Assembly: GCA_013115145.1 (NCBI GenBank)
Contig: JAAPAO010000350.1
Span: 1-37,145 of the forward strand
Reading direction: 5' to 3'
DNA length: 37,145 nucleotides
Origin: Perkinsus chesapeaki
Lineage: Eukaryota; Perkinsozoa; Perkinsida; Perkinsidae
In this document: in pieces, positions 20,532-31,800 of the stretch
Position numbering within the stretch: the stretch's first letter is position 1
Layout of the letters: each line of letters opens with the position of its first letter
Program-made: the position numbers and the translations under genes
Notes under the pieces: model-generated
Told to the model about the DNA's origin: nothing
Database searches by the model: none
What the model saw: only the letters and a program-made list of their open reading frames with translations

Positions 20532-21689
20532 TTCTTGTCTCGGCGAGCCTTGGCGATCTCGGCCTGCTGGTCGCGATACCTGTGGGAAAGTCAACTGCAG
20601 ACGACGGACATCTCGGCTGCCGACTACGTACTTCTGTGTGGCTTTTTCGACATCCTTGGCGAGGGTCTCATTCTCCTTATCAAGCTCTGCATCGGTTTTG
20701 CCTGAAAATGACAAACGCTTGCGTCGAACCCACCACCATTCCCTAGAGAAAAAGCAACCCTAACCTCCACGCCATTCTCACCTTCGGTCTTGCCAGCCTT
20801 CTTCTTAGGCGCCGCTTTCGCCTTCGGAGCTGCCGCGTTCTCTTCTTTTCCCTCCTCAGCAGCCTTCTTCTTCTTCCCACCCTTCTTCTTCTTTCCCTCG
20901 CCTTCAGCCTTCTCCCCCGAAGCATCTTTCTTCGGGCTCGTCGGTGGCTCGCTGTCACCCTTCGGAGCCGTCAGGGGCGTGGAGGAGTGCCTCTTGCCTC
21001 GCCTGTCGCTCACTTCCTTAGCAGGAGTCTCGACCGCCCCCGCCTTGTCGGTTTCACCCTTCACAGGGGTCTCGGCTAGCACTGGATCAGCCGCGGTTTT
21101 GGAACCTTCAGCTGGGGAGGAATCTTTAGCCTGAGGTCGGAGCATGCAAGATACAAAGTGGCTCAGCTTGCAAACCTCTGCATGTTCCCCTCCTTCCTTA
21201 TTTCCCTCCACTTGCTGGTCTTTCGAAGAGACCGCATTCTTCAGTTTAGACATAATGGACGAGAACATCTTATAGCTTAGAAATAACAACCTGCGAACCA
21301 CCGGAGCAGACACCTTCACCGCCTCCGCAAGGAGCCGCATCAGAGTGTTAAGGAGCCTCAGCAGATGTCCCACCACATCGACAACTGTCGCCTTAATCTT
21401 ATCGATCATCACCTCAGCTGCCTCGCCAGACATTTCAGAATACCAACTGGTATGCGCCGCCAAAGTATCAACGCAACCTCTCGTAAGCGGCACACTCTTG
21501 GTAAAAAATTTCAATTTTTGGGAGGAATTAAGAAAATGCAAGATTCACAAGGTGTCCAAGCTTTGGAGCATCTCGTTCATGACTTTGTCTCTGGACTCCC
21601 CTGCCTTCAATAGAAGTTCCATCAGGACCTTTTCCGTCTCGGCTTTCTCTTTTTTGCATTCATCGAGAGACGCGGCGGCCGCGAGGTAA
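20417..21689 (-). CDS. Lys-rich protein with amphipathic N-terminus and C-terminal coiled coil
   Basis: Exons: 21549-21689 (5' limit uncertain), 20782-21494, 20632-20701 and 20417-20579, stop TAA at 20417-20419. A 45-nt intron at 21131-21175 inside the second exon is likely; it has GT/AG ends, keeps the frame and shares sequence with introns of another gene. The order of regions is: a helical part (AAAASLDECKKEKAETEKVL), a long amphipathic or membrane-associated stretch (VVDVVGHLLRLLNTLMRLLA and onward), a Ser/Pro region with TP and SP sites, a Lys/Ala run (GKKKKGGKKKKAAEEG), and a coiled coil (KTDAELDKENETLAKDVEKA). The start is unresolved; an ATG at 21822 joined through 21785 fits the phase but has a weak donor. 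Function unknown. Confidence 0.6.
21131..21175 (-). repeat. Introner-like short intron, copy in the Lys-rich gene
   Basis: A 45-nt GT...AG segment. On the minus strand it contains ACTTTGTATCTTGCATGCTC, nearly the same as the core ACTTCGTATCTTGCACGCTC in intron 31779-31841 of an unrelated gene. Confidence 0.5.
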
Positions 21690-21851
21690 CTGAAGGAGGC
21701 ATTTTAGGGAGTCCGATGAGGAGGTGGCATAAAATATATAAATGTAATGAGGGAGAAGTGGCATATCTCCGCTACTAGGAACACTTTCCACCTTCGCGAA
21801 CACCCGAGATAGAATGAACCATCGCCCTCCCACCGAAACAAAAGCCTCCTA

Positions 21852-22870
21852 CTACTTTTTATTAGCTTCCTCAAGTATAGCCTTCTTCTGATTCGCCTCT
21901 TTCTCCCGTATTGCCAGCTCCCGGCTAAGATGATCCACGCTCCGCTGCATTTGAGATATCCTCGCTGCTTGATCTTGCTCCAACCTATCCAACTTCTCTC
22001 GAACCTACGTGGATGATCTCAAAACAGTCACGCGCCCAAAAACTCAGATGCTGCAAACAAACCCCAAACGCTGATGCAAGCACCAGTTACACCTACCTTT
22101 TTGAGGCGTTGATGCTGGTCCACTAGCTTTCGTTCGTGATCAGATATATGCTCCTGTATGAGCTTTTGCTTTGCCCTCAAGGCGTGGTCGATGGACTGGC
22201 CGGCTTCCTGTAGGGTTAGGGCGCGCGAGAGGGAACCTGAGCAAAATACTTCCAAGTCTAAGGACGTGTTCGTGAAAAAATATTTTTCCGGTCGGAATTT
22301 CACTGCTGGCGACCACAACATTTTAGAGACGAAAAACATGCGCGAATTCGGCAAGTTTTCTGCTCAGTCAGAACAGCAACTTATTCTTCAACTTCCCGAT
22401 CAGTTTCCATGCATCAAATGGCGAGCATTGTCGACTCGAAAATTCCGGAAAGCCAAGTTACTCCGATATTGGAATCAAATTATTCTTAGCGCCTCTGCTG
22501 GTTGAACCCGGATATACCTCCGTTTGCCTCACTTGACGATGTTGTCTCCGCAGCTTCGGCCGACTTATCAACTGTCGGCGGTGATGGAAGAGGAACACCC
22601 TGCATAGAATCGAACCATGGTCGTTTGATTAACGAACAGCACCCATTTCTATTAGACTAATTTTACCTTACAGACCCTGTTAGATTGCCCCCCTCCCGCT
22701 CTCTCAGCCTCCATCGTTGCCGCTACTATTGCATCAACATCAGCAGCTGCCTTGCTGCCGGATACACTTTTCAAATTAATAGAAGATCGCCGAGAATCTT
22801 TTCCGCTCTGGGGAGCACGCTTCGACCTGTCAGACGGATTCGACGGATCGAACCATTGTAGAGAGGACAT
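21852..22870 (-). CDS. Coiled-coil protein, 192 aa, 4 exons
   Basis: Exons 22667-22870, 22518-22599, 22097-22236 and 21852-22004 sum to 579 nt, 192 codons plus TAG, phase-consistent throughout. It starts MSSLQWFDPSNPSDRS. Residues 20-95 are Ser/Ala-rich and likely disordered. The C-terminal half (from about residue 100) is continuous coiled coil, e.g. AKQKLIQEHISDHERKLVDQ and REKLDRLEQDQAARISQMQ. No transmembrane segment. A cytoskeletal or ciliary role would fit the fold but nothing specific supports it. The stop lies about 160 bp before the next minus-strand gene's coding start. Confidence 0.72.
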
Positions 22871-23362
22871 GACAATAAAAACCGAAACAGTGGTGGACAA
22901 CGCAGTTGACGCTATTCAAGTTCACAGGCTCCCTCCCAGGGAAGACAACCTATCAACGTGCTCATTTTTTGCAGACTATTTCCTTCATTTCTCCTCACCA
23001 AAAACACCTAGCTCACCAACGCTTAGCCCGGTCCACACAGATGCATAGTGCTGATGAGAGGGCCCAAAAATTCTACTACTAAAACTTCCGCAAATCCATT
23101 CCAGCATTTGCCGCGACCAGCAGTTCGAGACGTCATTATTTTCAACGTATTATTTTTCTTCCAATGTCACATGTCACTCTAAAATCTCGCTCGCCCGATG
23201 ATCTTAGAAACGGTCACACTCACTTCGCTGATCCACTCAACATATCTTAAAAGCTTCAAACTCACCACTAATTTTAATACGCAAGATCTCCGTTGGAAGG
23301 TCAATCGTCTTTGGTGGCCACTGCAACCCCCTAGCGCTTCATTTTGGCGGACCTTTCCCGTT
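22871..23362. other. Intergenic region between minus-strand genes
   Basis: The region lies between the start of the 192-aa coiled-coil gene and the stop of the F-box gene. No convincing exon or RNA gene was seen. Confidence 0.4.
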
Positions 23363-24202
23363 TCACAAGTTCGATGAAAAAGTTCGTTTCGTAGAAAAAT
23401 CAAAGTACCCCACCCGGGAATCGAACCCGGAGCCTCCCCTAAACCCAACCAGCCATCAGTTGATAAATATATTCATTCCCAACATAATTCACCTTACGAC
23501 ATTTCTCGGTAAAAATCCTCCTCCAGGTTCCCTATCGTTAAAAGTGGGCCCGATCGGGTAGTAGCGGAACCCTCCGTTAGGGCCGCCAATTTGCACCATC
23601 CGAGGCACCACAAACTTCCTTCGAATCGCCTTGCGATCTTGATAGAACTTTTTCACCAAAACTTTCGCGCCTTGCTCTCCCCTCAAACCTAGCCTCGTCG
23701 CAACCTCCCGCCAAAATGGCGCCGACACTCCGTTGAGGAATTTGCAAGTGAGCTCAAGATGACCAAGATCTCTCGCAAAGGCGCAATAACCCACTATTCT
23801 GCTCGCCAAATCGACAGGTAGTTCACAAAAATGCGGTATGGGCAACCCGTACACCAGCGGCTCAGCAAAGGTTGTCCGAAATCTCGTAAGAACGTCCCTC
23901 GAGTTTTGCCCTATTTTTTCCACGACTTCGAGCCTCCGCTTTTGCCTGACTCCCTCAATGACAACTCTCTGTCGGCCTAGAATGATCACAGTGAACCGGC
24001 ATTCGCCAATTCGGACGACGACATCCTCCGCCACGTTTTCGATTTGGACATTTGCGCTAAGTCGCCGGAGATCTGCCACTACCGCGGCCTGGAGGCTCTC
24101 GGGAGAATCCAAGCGAATGTTTTCATGTGCCGAAGATTCGTATCGCACTTTGAAGAATTCCCACCGTGACAGCAACGCGGTTGCCTGAAACGGTGGCCGC
24201 AT
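23363..24202 (-). CDS. F-box protein resembling FBXO7/PI31 family
   Basis: Exons 23493-24202 (ATG at 24202) and 23363-23438 (TGA) give 261 codons. The F-box lies at about residues 125-170: LPVDLASRIVGYC, RDL, LELTCKFLN and FWREVATRLG match the LP...I...L...DL...CK....W pattern that binds SKP1. It is preceded by a mixed alpha/beta region and followed by a KKFYQDRKAIRRK segment and a Gly/Pro-rich tail (GGFRYYPIGPTFND), an arrangement like FBXO7, which has an FP domain, F-box and a proteasome-binding RxDPxGP-type tail. Substrate adaptor for SCF ubiquitin ligase or a proteasome regulator are the likely roles. The acceptor TTTCAG at 24185-24190 also fits splicing from the upstream gene (see 24534-25204), which would make one longer protein. 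Confidence 0.62.
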
Positions 24203-24533
24203 TATGGCAACAATTTCCCAGAGCCTCTATCCTTCCTCCCCATCTCGCTTTCACAGCTTTAATCCTTCTTGTCCTCCAGTGCGAGGAACCCTCCCGCTTG
24301 AGGCAGGAAGGTGAATTTTGGCGCAAGAAGATGCCGACGGCTATGCAGCCCTCTCCGGTGTTTCACAACAAATAGATTTTTGAAAATGTGCGTGCACGAG
24401 GACACGGTGCAAAAAAGCACATTCAAATCGATCAACCGTTTCGTACCGTTCACATGTAGTTGCTAAAGTAAGCAATGCTCTCTTCGAATAAACGATAATT
24501 CCCCTGTTGCACTATGGAGCAAGACGACCCACT

Positions 24534-25204
24534 TCAACACAAAATCTGTCCCCTCTCTCTCACCTTTTCCCTCATCTGATCGCCATAAGTCCCGCCAGAC
24601 GAAGCCTTCCGCCTCACCTCACTCATCAGCGCTTCTGTCTCTTCTCGCTCCCCATCTCGAATACCTTCACCAATTCTTATCAAAGCTTTGACAAGACGTG
24701 ATGAGTTCCCCAGCAGCAAGCACTACCCGAGCCAGCCCGCGGCCCTCCTGGACGCAGCTGCGCCTCCAGATGGTCTAAGGACGCCTTCGCTCGCTGATAC
24801 ACGGTTCCGCTAGACATTGGCAGCAAGGAAGCACTAATATGGTCACAAAGATGGCCCTCCCCCACCAGGATGGAAATTTCGAACACTAAATCGCCGGAGA
24901 GAACTATTTTATCATGGCACTACAGAAGACTCATTACAATCAAACAGACTATGTATGTGTCATGAAGCACCAAATCAATGAAGTAGCCAGTAGTGTGTTT
25001 CCAGCAAATAACTTACACTTTTAACACATGTTACCACATTACGAAGTGATATAGCTATTGATAATGGTCTTTACTACAACCTCCTATAAACATTTTCTTC
25101 ACTAACCTGTCCAGCAAGACACCGATCATTTCGGCGACTATAGAAGATGTCGAAAGTGTCTTCCCAAAGTCATAAAATGTTCGGAGGAGTTGCCGCACCG
25201 CATA
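24534..25204 (-). CDS. Unassigned spliced gene, possibly the 5' part of the F-box gene
   Basis: Coding exons on the minus strand are supported at 25107-25204 (VRQLLRTFYDFGKTLSTSS), 24727-24919 (KIVLSGDLVFEISILVGEG, then MSSGTVYQRAKASLDHLEAQ) and 24564-24685 (ALIRIGEGIRDGEREETEAL). The junction between the last two is phase-consistent across a 41-nt intron; the first junction is not, so an exon or boundary is missing. If exon 3 reads through, it stops at 24534. If its donor GTGAGA at 24563 is used, the frame continues exactly into the F-box exon at 24184. I do not recognise the domain, and no start codon is fixed. Confidence 0.45.
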
Positions 25205-25559
25205 CTACTTTTATTATATTTAATAACAGATTACCAATTCTGATATGCTAACAAAGGCAACTATATACAAAATTATTATTCCATATCACTTCGCTATCAC
25301 TCATCACGGGTATGTCTTGGTGGAGCTGAAGTGAGAAAAATTCTTACAAAAAACTAATGACACTATCTGGTAGAGAAAATTACGGGGATTCAGAATATAT
25401 ATGTCACACCGTCTCAAACGTTTTTCACAATAAATCTCTTATAATTATAGAAGCAATACGAAAGTGAAGTACAACCCAACACCACAACCTCTATGGTTCA
25501 ATGAAACTTGAGAAATGCGCACGAGAAGAAAACCGCCCCCCGCTCAGCCGCGGAGGCGT
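25205..25559. other. AT-rich intergenic region
   Basis: Nothing recognisable. It probably contains the 3' flank of the PSTK-like gene and the 5' flank of the gene at 24534-25204. Confidence 0.35.
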
Positions 25560-26366
25560 TCATATCAGCTCTCCCGCGACTTGTACGAATTCGTTCACTG
25601 CATCATTAGCAACATTCGGATCATGCTTCACCTCGCTCATAAACTTGATCTTCATTTTCGACAAACTCTTCGCTACCTCCGATTTTCGTGGCGCAGTGAC
25701 TTGACCAATGATCCTCGTCACAATTCTGCGCATTCGCGTCTCTGTCTCCTCCACAACCGTAACCGACTCCTCCTTGTGCTCCGAAAACTCCGGGACCCCC
25801 CTATTTCTCGCCAGCCCTATAGCACGATCGACCTCGACCAGCGACTCAGTGCTGCAATCGCTGATATGCACCACCGGAATTCGGCGCTCCCAACCGATCT
25901 GGCCGTTTTTTCCGCCATCTCCGGCCTCAGGAACTTCAAGTACCTCGCTCATCCCCGTAATGACGCCCGGAGGCACCACGTAGCTCCTCTCGGCATTCCT
26001 TTTCAAGCACTCTTCAAGAGGGCAATTCATAAACACACAGCACACACCAGCACCGACTGACCAGGCGGCCTTGCAAACGCTTTTACGCATCGATCTGAGG
26101 AACTGATTATCATCCATAACCACCGTAATGCCCTCCGATCGCCGCAAAACCAAAGCCATTTCCTGGAGGGCAACTCGCCGCCCCTCCCTCCAGAGACCAG
26201 GATCGAACTCCTGCTCCCCCCATCCATTCTCTCGGAGTAGCCGCCGACCAATAGCGTCGTATTCGATAAGGTAAGTGTCGGCTCGTTGTGATTTCAGTTT
26301 CTCAGACAAAGTTGATTTGCCGGAAGCGGGCAGGCCACACAGGATCACAACAACATTGCTTGGCAT
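25560..26366 (-). CDS. PSTK: L-seryl-tRNA(Sec) kinase (PSTK-like), 268 aa
   Basis: An intronless 268-codon frame. The Walker A motif GLPASGKST is at residues 11-19. A MDDNQFLRSMRKSV block at about residues 84-97 matches the DDN...RSMR signature of PSTK; the related KTI12 lacks it. Then come CPLEECLKRNAER and VPPGVITGMSEVLEVPE, as in the family. PSTK phosphorylates Ser-tRNA(Sec) with ATP to give O-phosphoseryl-tRNA(Sec), the substrate of SepSecS in selenocysteine synthesis. The C-terminal third is less conserved. No targeting signal is seen, so cytosolic. Lack of introns is unusual next to its heavily spliced neighbours. The identification rests on motifs only. Confidence 0.8.
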   Translation of the reverse strand: MPSNVVVILCGLPASGKSTLSEKLKSQRADTYLIEYDAIGRRLLRENGWGEQEFDPGLWREGRRVALQEMALVLRRSEGITVVMDDNQFLRSMRKSVCKAAWSVGAGVCCVFMNCPLEECLKRNAERSYVVPPGVITGMSEVLEVPEAGDGGKNGQIGWERRIPVVHISDCSTESLVEVDRAIGLARNRGVPEFSEHKEESVTVVEETETRMRRIVTRIIGQVTAPRKSEVAKSLSKMKIKFMSEVKHDPNVANDAVNEFVQVAGELI

Positions 26367-26578
26367 GGAAAAAACGACTCAACTGCAGAGCATTTTGTAT
26401 AATGAATTATGAGAGTACTTTTTGTCAGCAGGCCGACGGAAAGACTTTCAGATTGGCAGTTACGCGTGCATCTCGAAGACGTGGCGCCGTTAAAGAGCAG
26501 CCGATACCTCCTACCTGGGCAACACAACTAATTCACAAATTCGGACACCTTCAGACTCTCATGTCAACTCAACCACCA

Positions 26579-27250
26579 TCACTCCCCATCCCTCATTCCA
26601 CTAGATCTCTCAGCTACTCGACGCTTGCCCAGTATTCGGGGGCCGTAGAACCTGCAAAAATAATCTTAATACATTCTTAATCGCATTTTCCCCTTTCTGA
26701 ATACTTTTTCAATTCAACACTTTTACTAATAATGGCTTTATTACTTCACCAGTAGTTGCGAAGCGTATACTCGAACTTTACTAACACTTCGTACGCACGC
26801 GTGCGTACAAATTACCAGCAGCTCGATGATCTAAAAGGCCTATGATCACATGCCATACACCATACGATAGGTACTCCTACTCCTCGGGATACCATTGGTA
26901 TCATACCAAAGGAAAATATACGAAAAGTAGGTTCAGATTTGATCTTCAAGGTTTGCGGGCAAACAAATATTTTCCCGCCGAAAAATGACAGGCCTGGGGA
27001 TTGAACTTGCGACCATCTAAACTCGATCACTGATGCGGATCGTGTCAGCGATTAATCTTATTTTCGGATATCCCCCGGAGCCCAACAGACCTGCATGCAT
27101 CAACCAGCTTCCTCTCTGAAGGACTATTAATCGACACTCGACGTTCTCCCGTCAGACCTGTCAAAACAACAACATGCACATATTCCCAAATGAGCAGTCC
27201 AACCTGATGCGCTCTCCACGAAGCTCGTTAACTTCTTCGCTGAGGCGGGC
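26579..27250 (-). CDS. Tentative spliced gene, 3 exons, 5' end not found
   Basis: Candidate exons 27204-27250, 27091-27157 and 26579-26651 (TGA) are joined by GT-AG introns with agreeing phases. They encode short basic segments such as LTGERRVSINSPSERK and GPRILGKRRVAERSSG. An alternative frame of the first exon (RLSEEVNELRGERI) looks more like a coiled coil but does not fit the phases. No start exon is visible upstream. Weak evidence: three short exons can arise by chance. Confidence 0.28.
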
Positions 27251-28334
27251 CTGAATAAGACACGCGAAAATTTCCGCAGGTTTTGATCACCACTGCTAAT
27301 TGATTATTATAATTAAATTATCTATACTAGTAATGTTAAGTCTGCATTGTTGACCAATATTAAATCCTATATCTACTCATTATAATCTTCCCTATTCCAT
27401 ATCACCACTACCACTAACAGTATTATCCAACTCACAAGCATAGTGACCTCAAGTTCCGACACTCGGCTTATGGTAAACTACAAACAATTATGCTTCGGAA
27501 AATCACACCCTCTCAGACTTCCCGGCAACGACTTCTCATTGAGATCCTCCCAGTTAAAACGCATCTCCCCCCCTCAATCTTCACTAACATGCCCCCCTGA
27601 TACACGGCAAATCTTTCCCTTCAACAATTACTCCGATGCTCCATTTGATTGCCTATGTGCCATCAAGCTCGTCCCATCCAACTGACTTCCGTATCGTTCT
27701 GGATAGTACGTAACCGATTTCCGTGCTGGCTTCCTTGCCGGACCTGCCATGTCCTTCCACTCTAACCTTGCTAGAGTACGAATCCCACCTATTGTTCGTC
27801 TAAATGAAGTCGTGCATGTGACCTTTTCGGTAACCGGATTCAGCGAGGAGGTGAGCGGCCTGATACAGGTCACAATCGGCCCAGGAGACCACTTATCCAC
27901 ATATAGATAATAGTTTAACATAACAAGCTTGCTGGACCGCTCCAGCAGCTAAGCCCACTGCCTTACTCCTATACTGGGACTCGCCTGCTGCCTGGTCGAA
28001 GGCGAAGTGCCGCACTATAAAAGTATCAGTACAAATGAGTAAGCCTATATATAATATACAAATAGCATCAACTCGTTGCAAAAGTAAGATATGCACAATA
28101 ACAAGAATCCCATTTGTGGTCGGATACAATTCCAAGATCCCAGAGCGGTCGGCCAGAACTTATACTCAATGAGAGCTTTTCATGGCAACTTCCGCACCCG
28201 CCATGGCGTCAATAAGATTCATCAACAACATACAGCTTGTTACAGAAATGCTTGCTTTAATATCTATCGTTATAAAAAGAACTTAAGATTATCGACCAAA
28301 CTACCCAACAATATTCCACCGCCCCCAAACTCAC
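27251..28334. other. Mostly unassigned region with two weak minus-strand ORFs
   Basis: Minus-strand frames at 27628-27921 (97 codons) and 27893-28135 (80 codons) overlap in different frames. The latter starts with a hydrophobic stretch (NGILVIVHILLLQRVDA) like a signal peptide. They could be one frameshifted or spliced secreted-protein gene, but no splice pair joins them cleanly. Rest AT-rich and featureless. Confidence 0.25.
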
Positions 28335-28525
28335 TTATGCGTTCTAAAATAATTCTCCACAGATTCTCCCACCGAAGATGACGACGCAGAACTGTCCTTT
28401 GAGCGAATCGATGTGGAGGCACTGCTGTCGCCAGAGACGCTCGGTACCGAGGAGAGCATTGAATGATAAGATATAATAGCTGCAATGAACTCTACTATAC
28501 CATCTACTCCACAAATTTTACCCAA
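28335..28525 (-). CDS. Tentative exon with Ser-rich sequence
   Basis: Minus-strand frame beginning MGKICGVDGIVEFIAAI and continuing into a Ser-rich region (SSVPSVSGDSSASTS), ending at a strong donor GTGAGT at 28334. Downstream exons were not found. It could be the first exon of a gene extending leftward. Confidence 0.25.
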
Positions 28526-28819
28526 AATTTTTTTCCGAACTCCACGTAACTTTCGGAGATTTTACATATTTCCCGTGCGACGTTTAACCGCACAATAAGT
28601 CATCTCGAGCTATCCGTCAACACGACAATACTTGGCCATAGCCACTCCCCAAATGGGTTACCAAGATTCATGCAACTACATGAATAAAAAGCAAGTCATA
28701 AAGACCATTGCGGCCGCTGGTATCTAGGCGGCGGTGGTGATCCTACTGATCTACGAATACTACTACGAGTCGCTATCGATGGCAATGTGAGGTTGGATTG
28801 GGGACGGAGAATTGTGCTC
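28526..28819. other. Short region without recognisable features
   Basis: No supported gene or RNA. The stop of the long coiled-coil gene is at its right edge. Confidence 0.3.
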
Positions 28820-31800
28820 CTACTCGGGAGCGAGCTGGAAATACCTAAAAATGAAACATCCAACCGCGATGGATGATAAGACTATAAACTCTCCATCAAA
28901 AAGCAAACCAATAATTCATATGCATTTATTATTCGACTACACCGCAAATTCACCCGGGACCAAACGCCAACTGATCAACTTCCAAAAAGGCCCACGGGAG
29001 CTCCGCATATCGATCCAGCGGACCCCCCTCCCCCCAAATATGACTTCTTTCCATCCAGGAATCACAACAAGTCGATGTTGAAGTCCACAGCCCTCCTCCT
29101 CGACTGCTCCTTGACTTAACCGGAATTCTGGCTCGAGCCACAATTTTATGATTGCACATCTAAAACAAGCCAGTTAGAACAAGCGATGACAACCTCTCCG
29201 AGGTGAAAGTGAGAGCAAAACAGAGAGCTCAATACTCGATTGAAATAGATCACAATAACCTTCGTAGTAAACATAGCATCTTGGGCAGGACAGATGTCAT
29301 CACTAGACGCCTTCTCTTCGGGGTAAGAATTCAGAAAGCTCGACGGCCCTTCCATGGCCATTGACATGAACTACTAAAAGCTTCCACGGCCCTACCAGAA
29401 CCACTTCATATAAATTCGCCTGTCTTCCCTTTAGAAAAGAACAATGAAATTTCCCTATCCTGGAAAAGGATTTTATTTTCCCTTGAAATTTTTGCCCTAT
29501 CCAGCATCTCTACCTGGCACACTTGCCCCGGCGGGCCCTCCCCGCCAATCTGAAGACGCTTCAGTAAAGCCAGGCGCTCCCGCTGCAGTTTCTCTATCAA
29601 TTCCTGCTGCTCCACTATCATTCGTATCGGAGATTCTGCAAAAAATACAGCGGAGCGACGCAGTTCTGACGAACTTACCAACAGCCGAAGCATCCTCGTA
29701 GCGGTCAAGCCGCATCTTCGTCACACTCAACTGGGACTCGGCAGACTGCAAATCTTTGCGCAATACTTCAACCTCGACCTGTACAAAAGATACGTCTTAA
29801 AAGTGGAATCTCATCACCTTGGAAGATTCCAGCTCGACACCGAGAGCTTCTTTCATACCAATTTCTCTAGAAATCTCCACGCCAAGCCGATCATCTGAAA
29901 TAGGGACAAATTAAGTTGTTGGAGAAGATATAATAAGTTGCCTACTTTCGGATTGGACTTCACTTCTAATCAGTCTTGTTTCTTCCAACTCAGCGGCAGT
30001 GGACTCGTACTGGGTACTCAAATCTCGGATCTGAGAGAAAGTTGGTATCAGATACGCAGTGGAATTAGCAGACAAGCGATAATTTGCCGAGACCGCCGAA
30101 GACGCTCCAACTTCAATTTCTTCAAGGAATTTTCTTAAAGCACCTACCGTAAAAGTTTATCATCGCCGAAATCGAGGAAGAACGTTCAGAGAAGATGTTC
30201 TCAACCGGAGGAAAGATATTAATATTTCCCACAGAATTATCGCTGACTTAGGTTTGATGTCCAGTTTTAGGATAGACCGCGCGCCACGAAATGTCAACTT
30301 CACACCACCTTCTCCAGCAGTTCCTGCCGCTCCTGAATGAATTTAGAATCGTCTTTGGCAGCAATCTCTCGCTCATGCTTTCTCGAGTCGACCTAAGATA
30401 CGTCCTGCTGTCCTCGCCGCAACCTCAACCTCCGCTACCCAAACCCTCCATCGAGCTAAGATTCGCCCAAGTAAGCCCTCCTCCTCTCTGGCCGCTAATG
30501 CCTCAACGAAACCAAGTCGCATATATCGCACTCGACCATGCAACTGAAATTCCAACGACAATAGCTCTCTCAGTAAGAGCTGGATTGCCTACTTCTCTGA
30601 GTTCGGCAATCTTCCCGTCAAACTGAATGTTCACTCTCATTAGGTCATCTTCAACAAGGGCCACCTAAGATAATCACTCCGAACTCAACTCCCCAAGCCA
30701 CGCCAAGAGCAGCGCATTTCAAAGCCCGGTCCCATAAATACCAGTGTTATACGTCCTAAGTCTCCCCAACAGCTATGCAGCGAAGCCCAACCGTTCCTTC
30801 CTCATCATTTAAGCGTTCTGGTACTATAATTTAACCCAGCTCTTAAAAAAAAACTGAATTGCTAACTTCTACTTATTATTAACATGGCCTTAAAGCTTCA
30901 AGTCGCTGAGAACCTACCTTATATCTCCCTTCGATACAAGCACCTGTCCACAATCGCCAGGCCAAAAAGTTGCCCCATAGAGTCTGCTCCTGCAAGTCTC
31001 GATGATACCGCTCCGCCGTTTCACGAACTGCCCGTCGAAGTAGCCTTTTTTGCTCATTAGCTCTATTTTCACCTACCACAAGACATGGTCCGGGAGACAT
31101 AATTATCACGCGGGACACAGGTGAAATGAGGTTCTAGTTGGCCTTTAGCTGTTGAGTTGAAGCGTCTTTTGTTAACGAAGTGCAGAAGGCAGGTTGCAGA
31201 GGGCAAATCATCTTCCCTACAGAGATTTCCGGCTACAGTTCTTTTCCCTCCTACCGCGGTTTACCTCTACTTGACTCTTCCTGTAAAGGGCATATAATAA
31301 ACAAGTTCAAACGGAAAGATGGTATGAAATTTGATCGAACTACTATATACGGAGAAGTTGACTTGCTGGAAATCAATAAGAGATGGGAAATACTTATAAA
31401 GTAGTTTACCTTCCATCAGAAGAGTGTTGAATTGGCATTTGTGCTGACGTAGCACCGCAAGGAAAACCTCTTCAAGATTGCAAAGAGTCATCTTGTACGT
31501 CTCGCGTATCATATTTTCGGTTTCAACCTGAGAATCTTTATTGACATCAGGAGCACGCTTAACCTTCTGAAGGTTACCGCGGTGGAGAGAGCGGATTGAA
31601 GCGCTACGATCTCCTGGAACATTGATTCCACTCTGTTGCGTGCTTGCTGGGCCTGAGAGTATCTTAAGCTTAACCGCGCAAGATACGAAACATGCTACAA
31701 TGGTGGCTTACAGAGATCAATCCATGAGCTTCATCTACAAAGTCAGGTTTCACCTCTCGCTTTTGACTCCCCAGGTACCTGTGGTCGCCAAGAGTATCTT

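Noticed and set aside
23395-23445. tRNA-like T arm (CCGGGTTCGATTCCCGG on the minus strand)
   Set aside because: No anticodon arm or matching acceptor stem surrounds it, and it lies inside the last exon of the F-box gene, where it encodes SGFDSR.
26985-27035. Possible tRNA or SINE-like B box on the minus strand
   Set aside because: The motif is imperfect, with no cloverleaf or A box at the right distance and no second copy.
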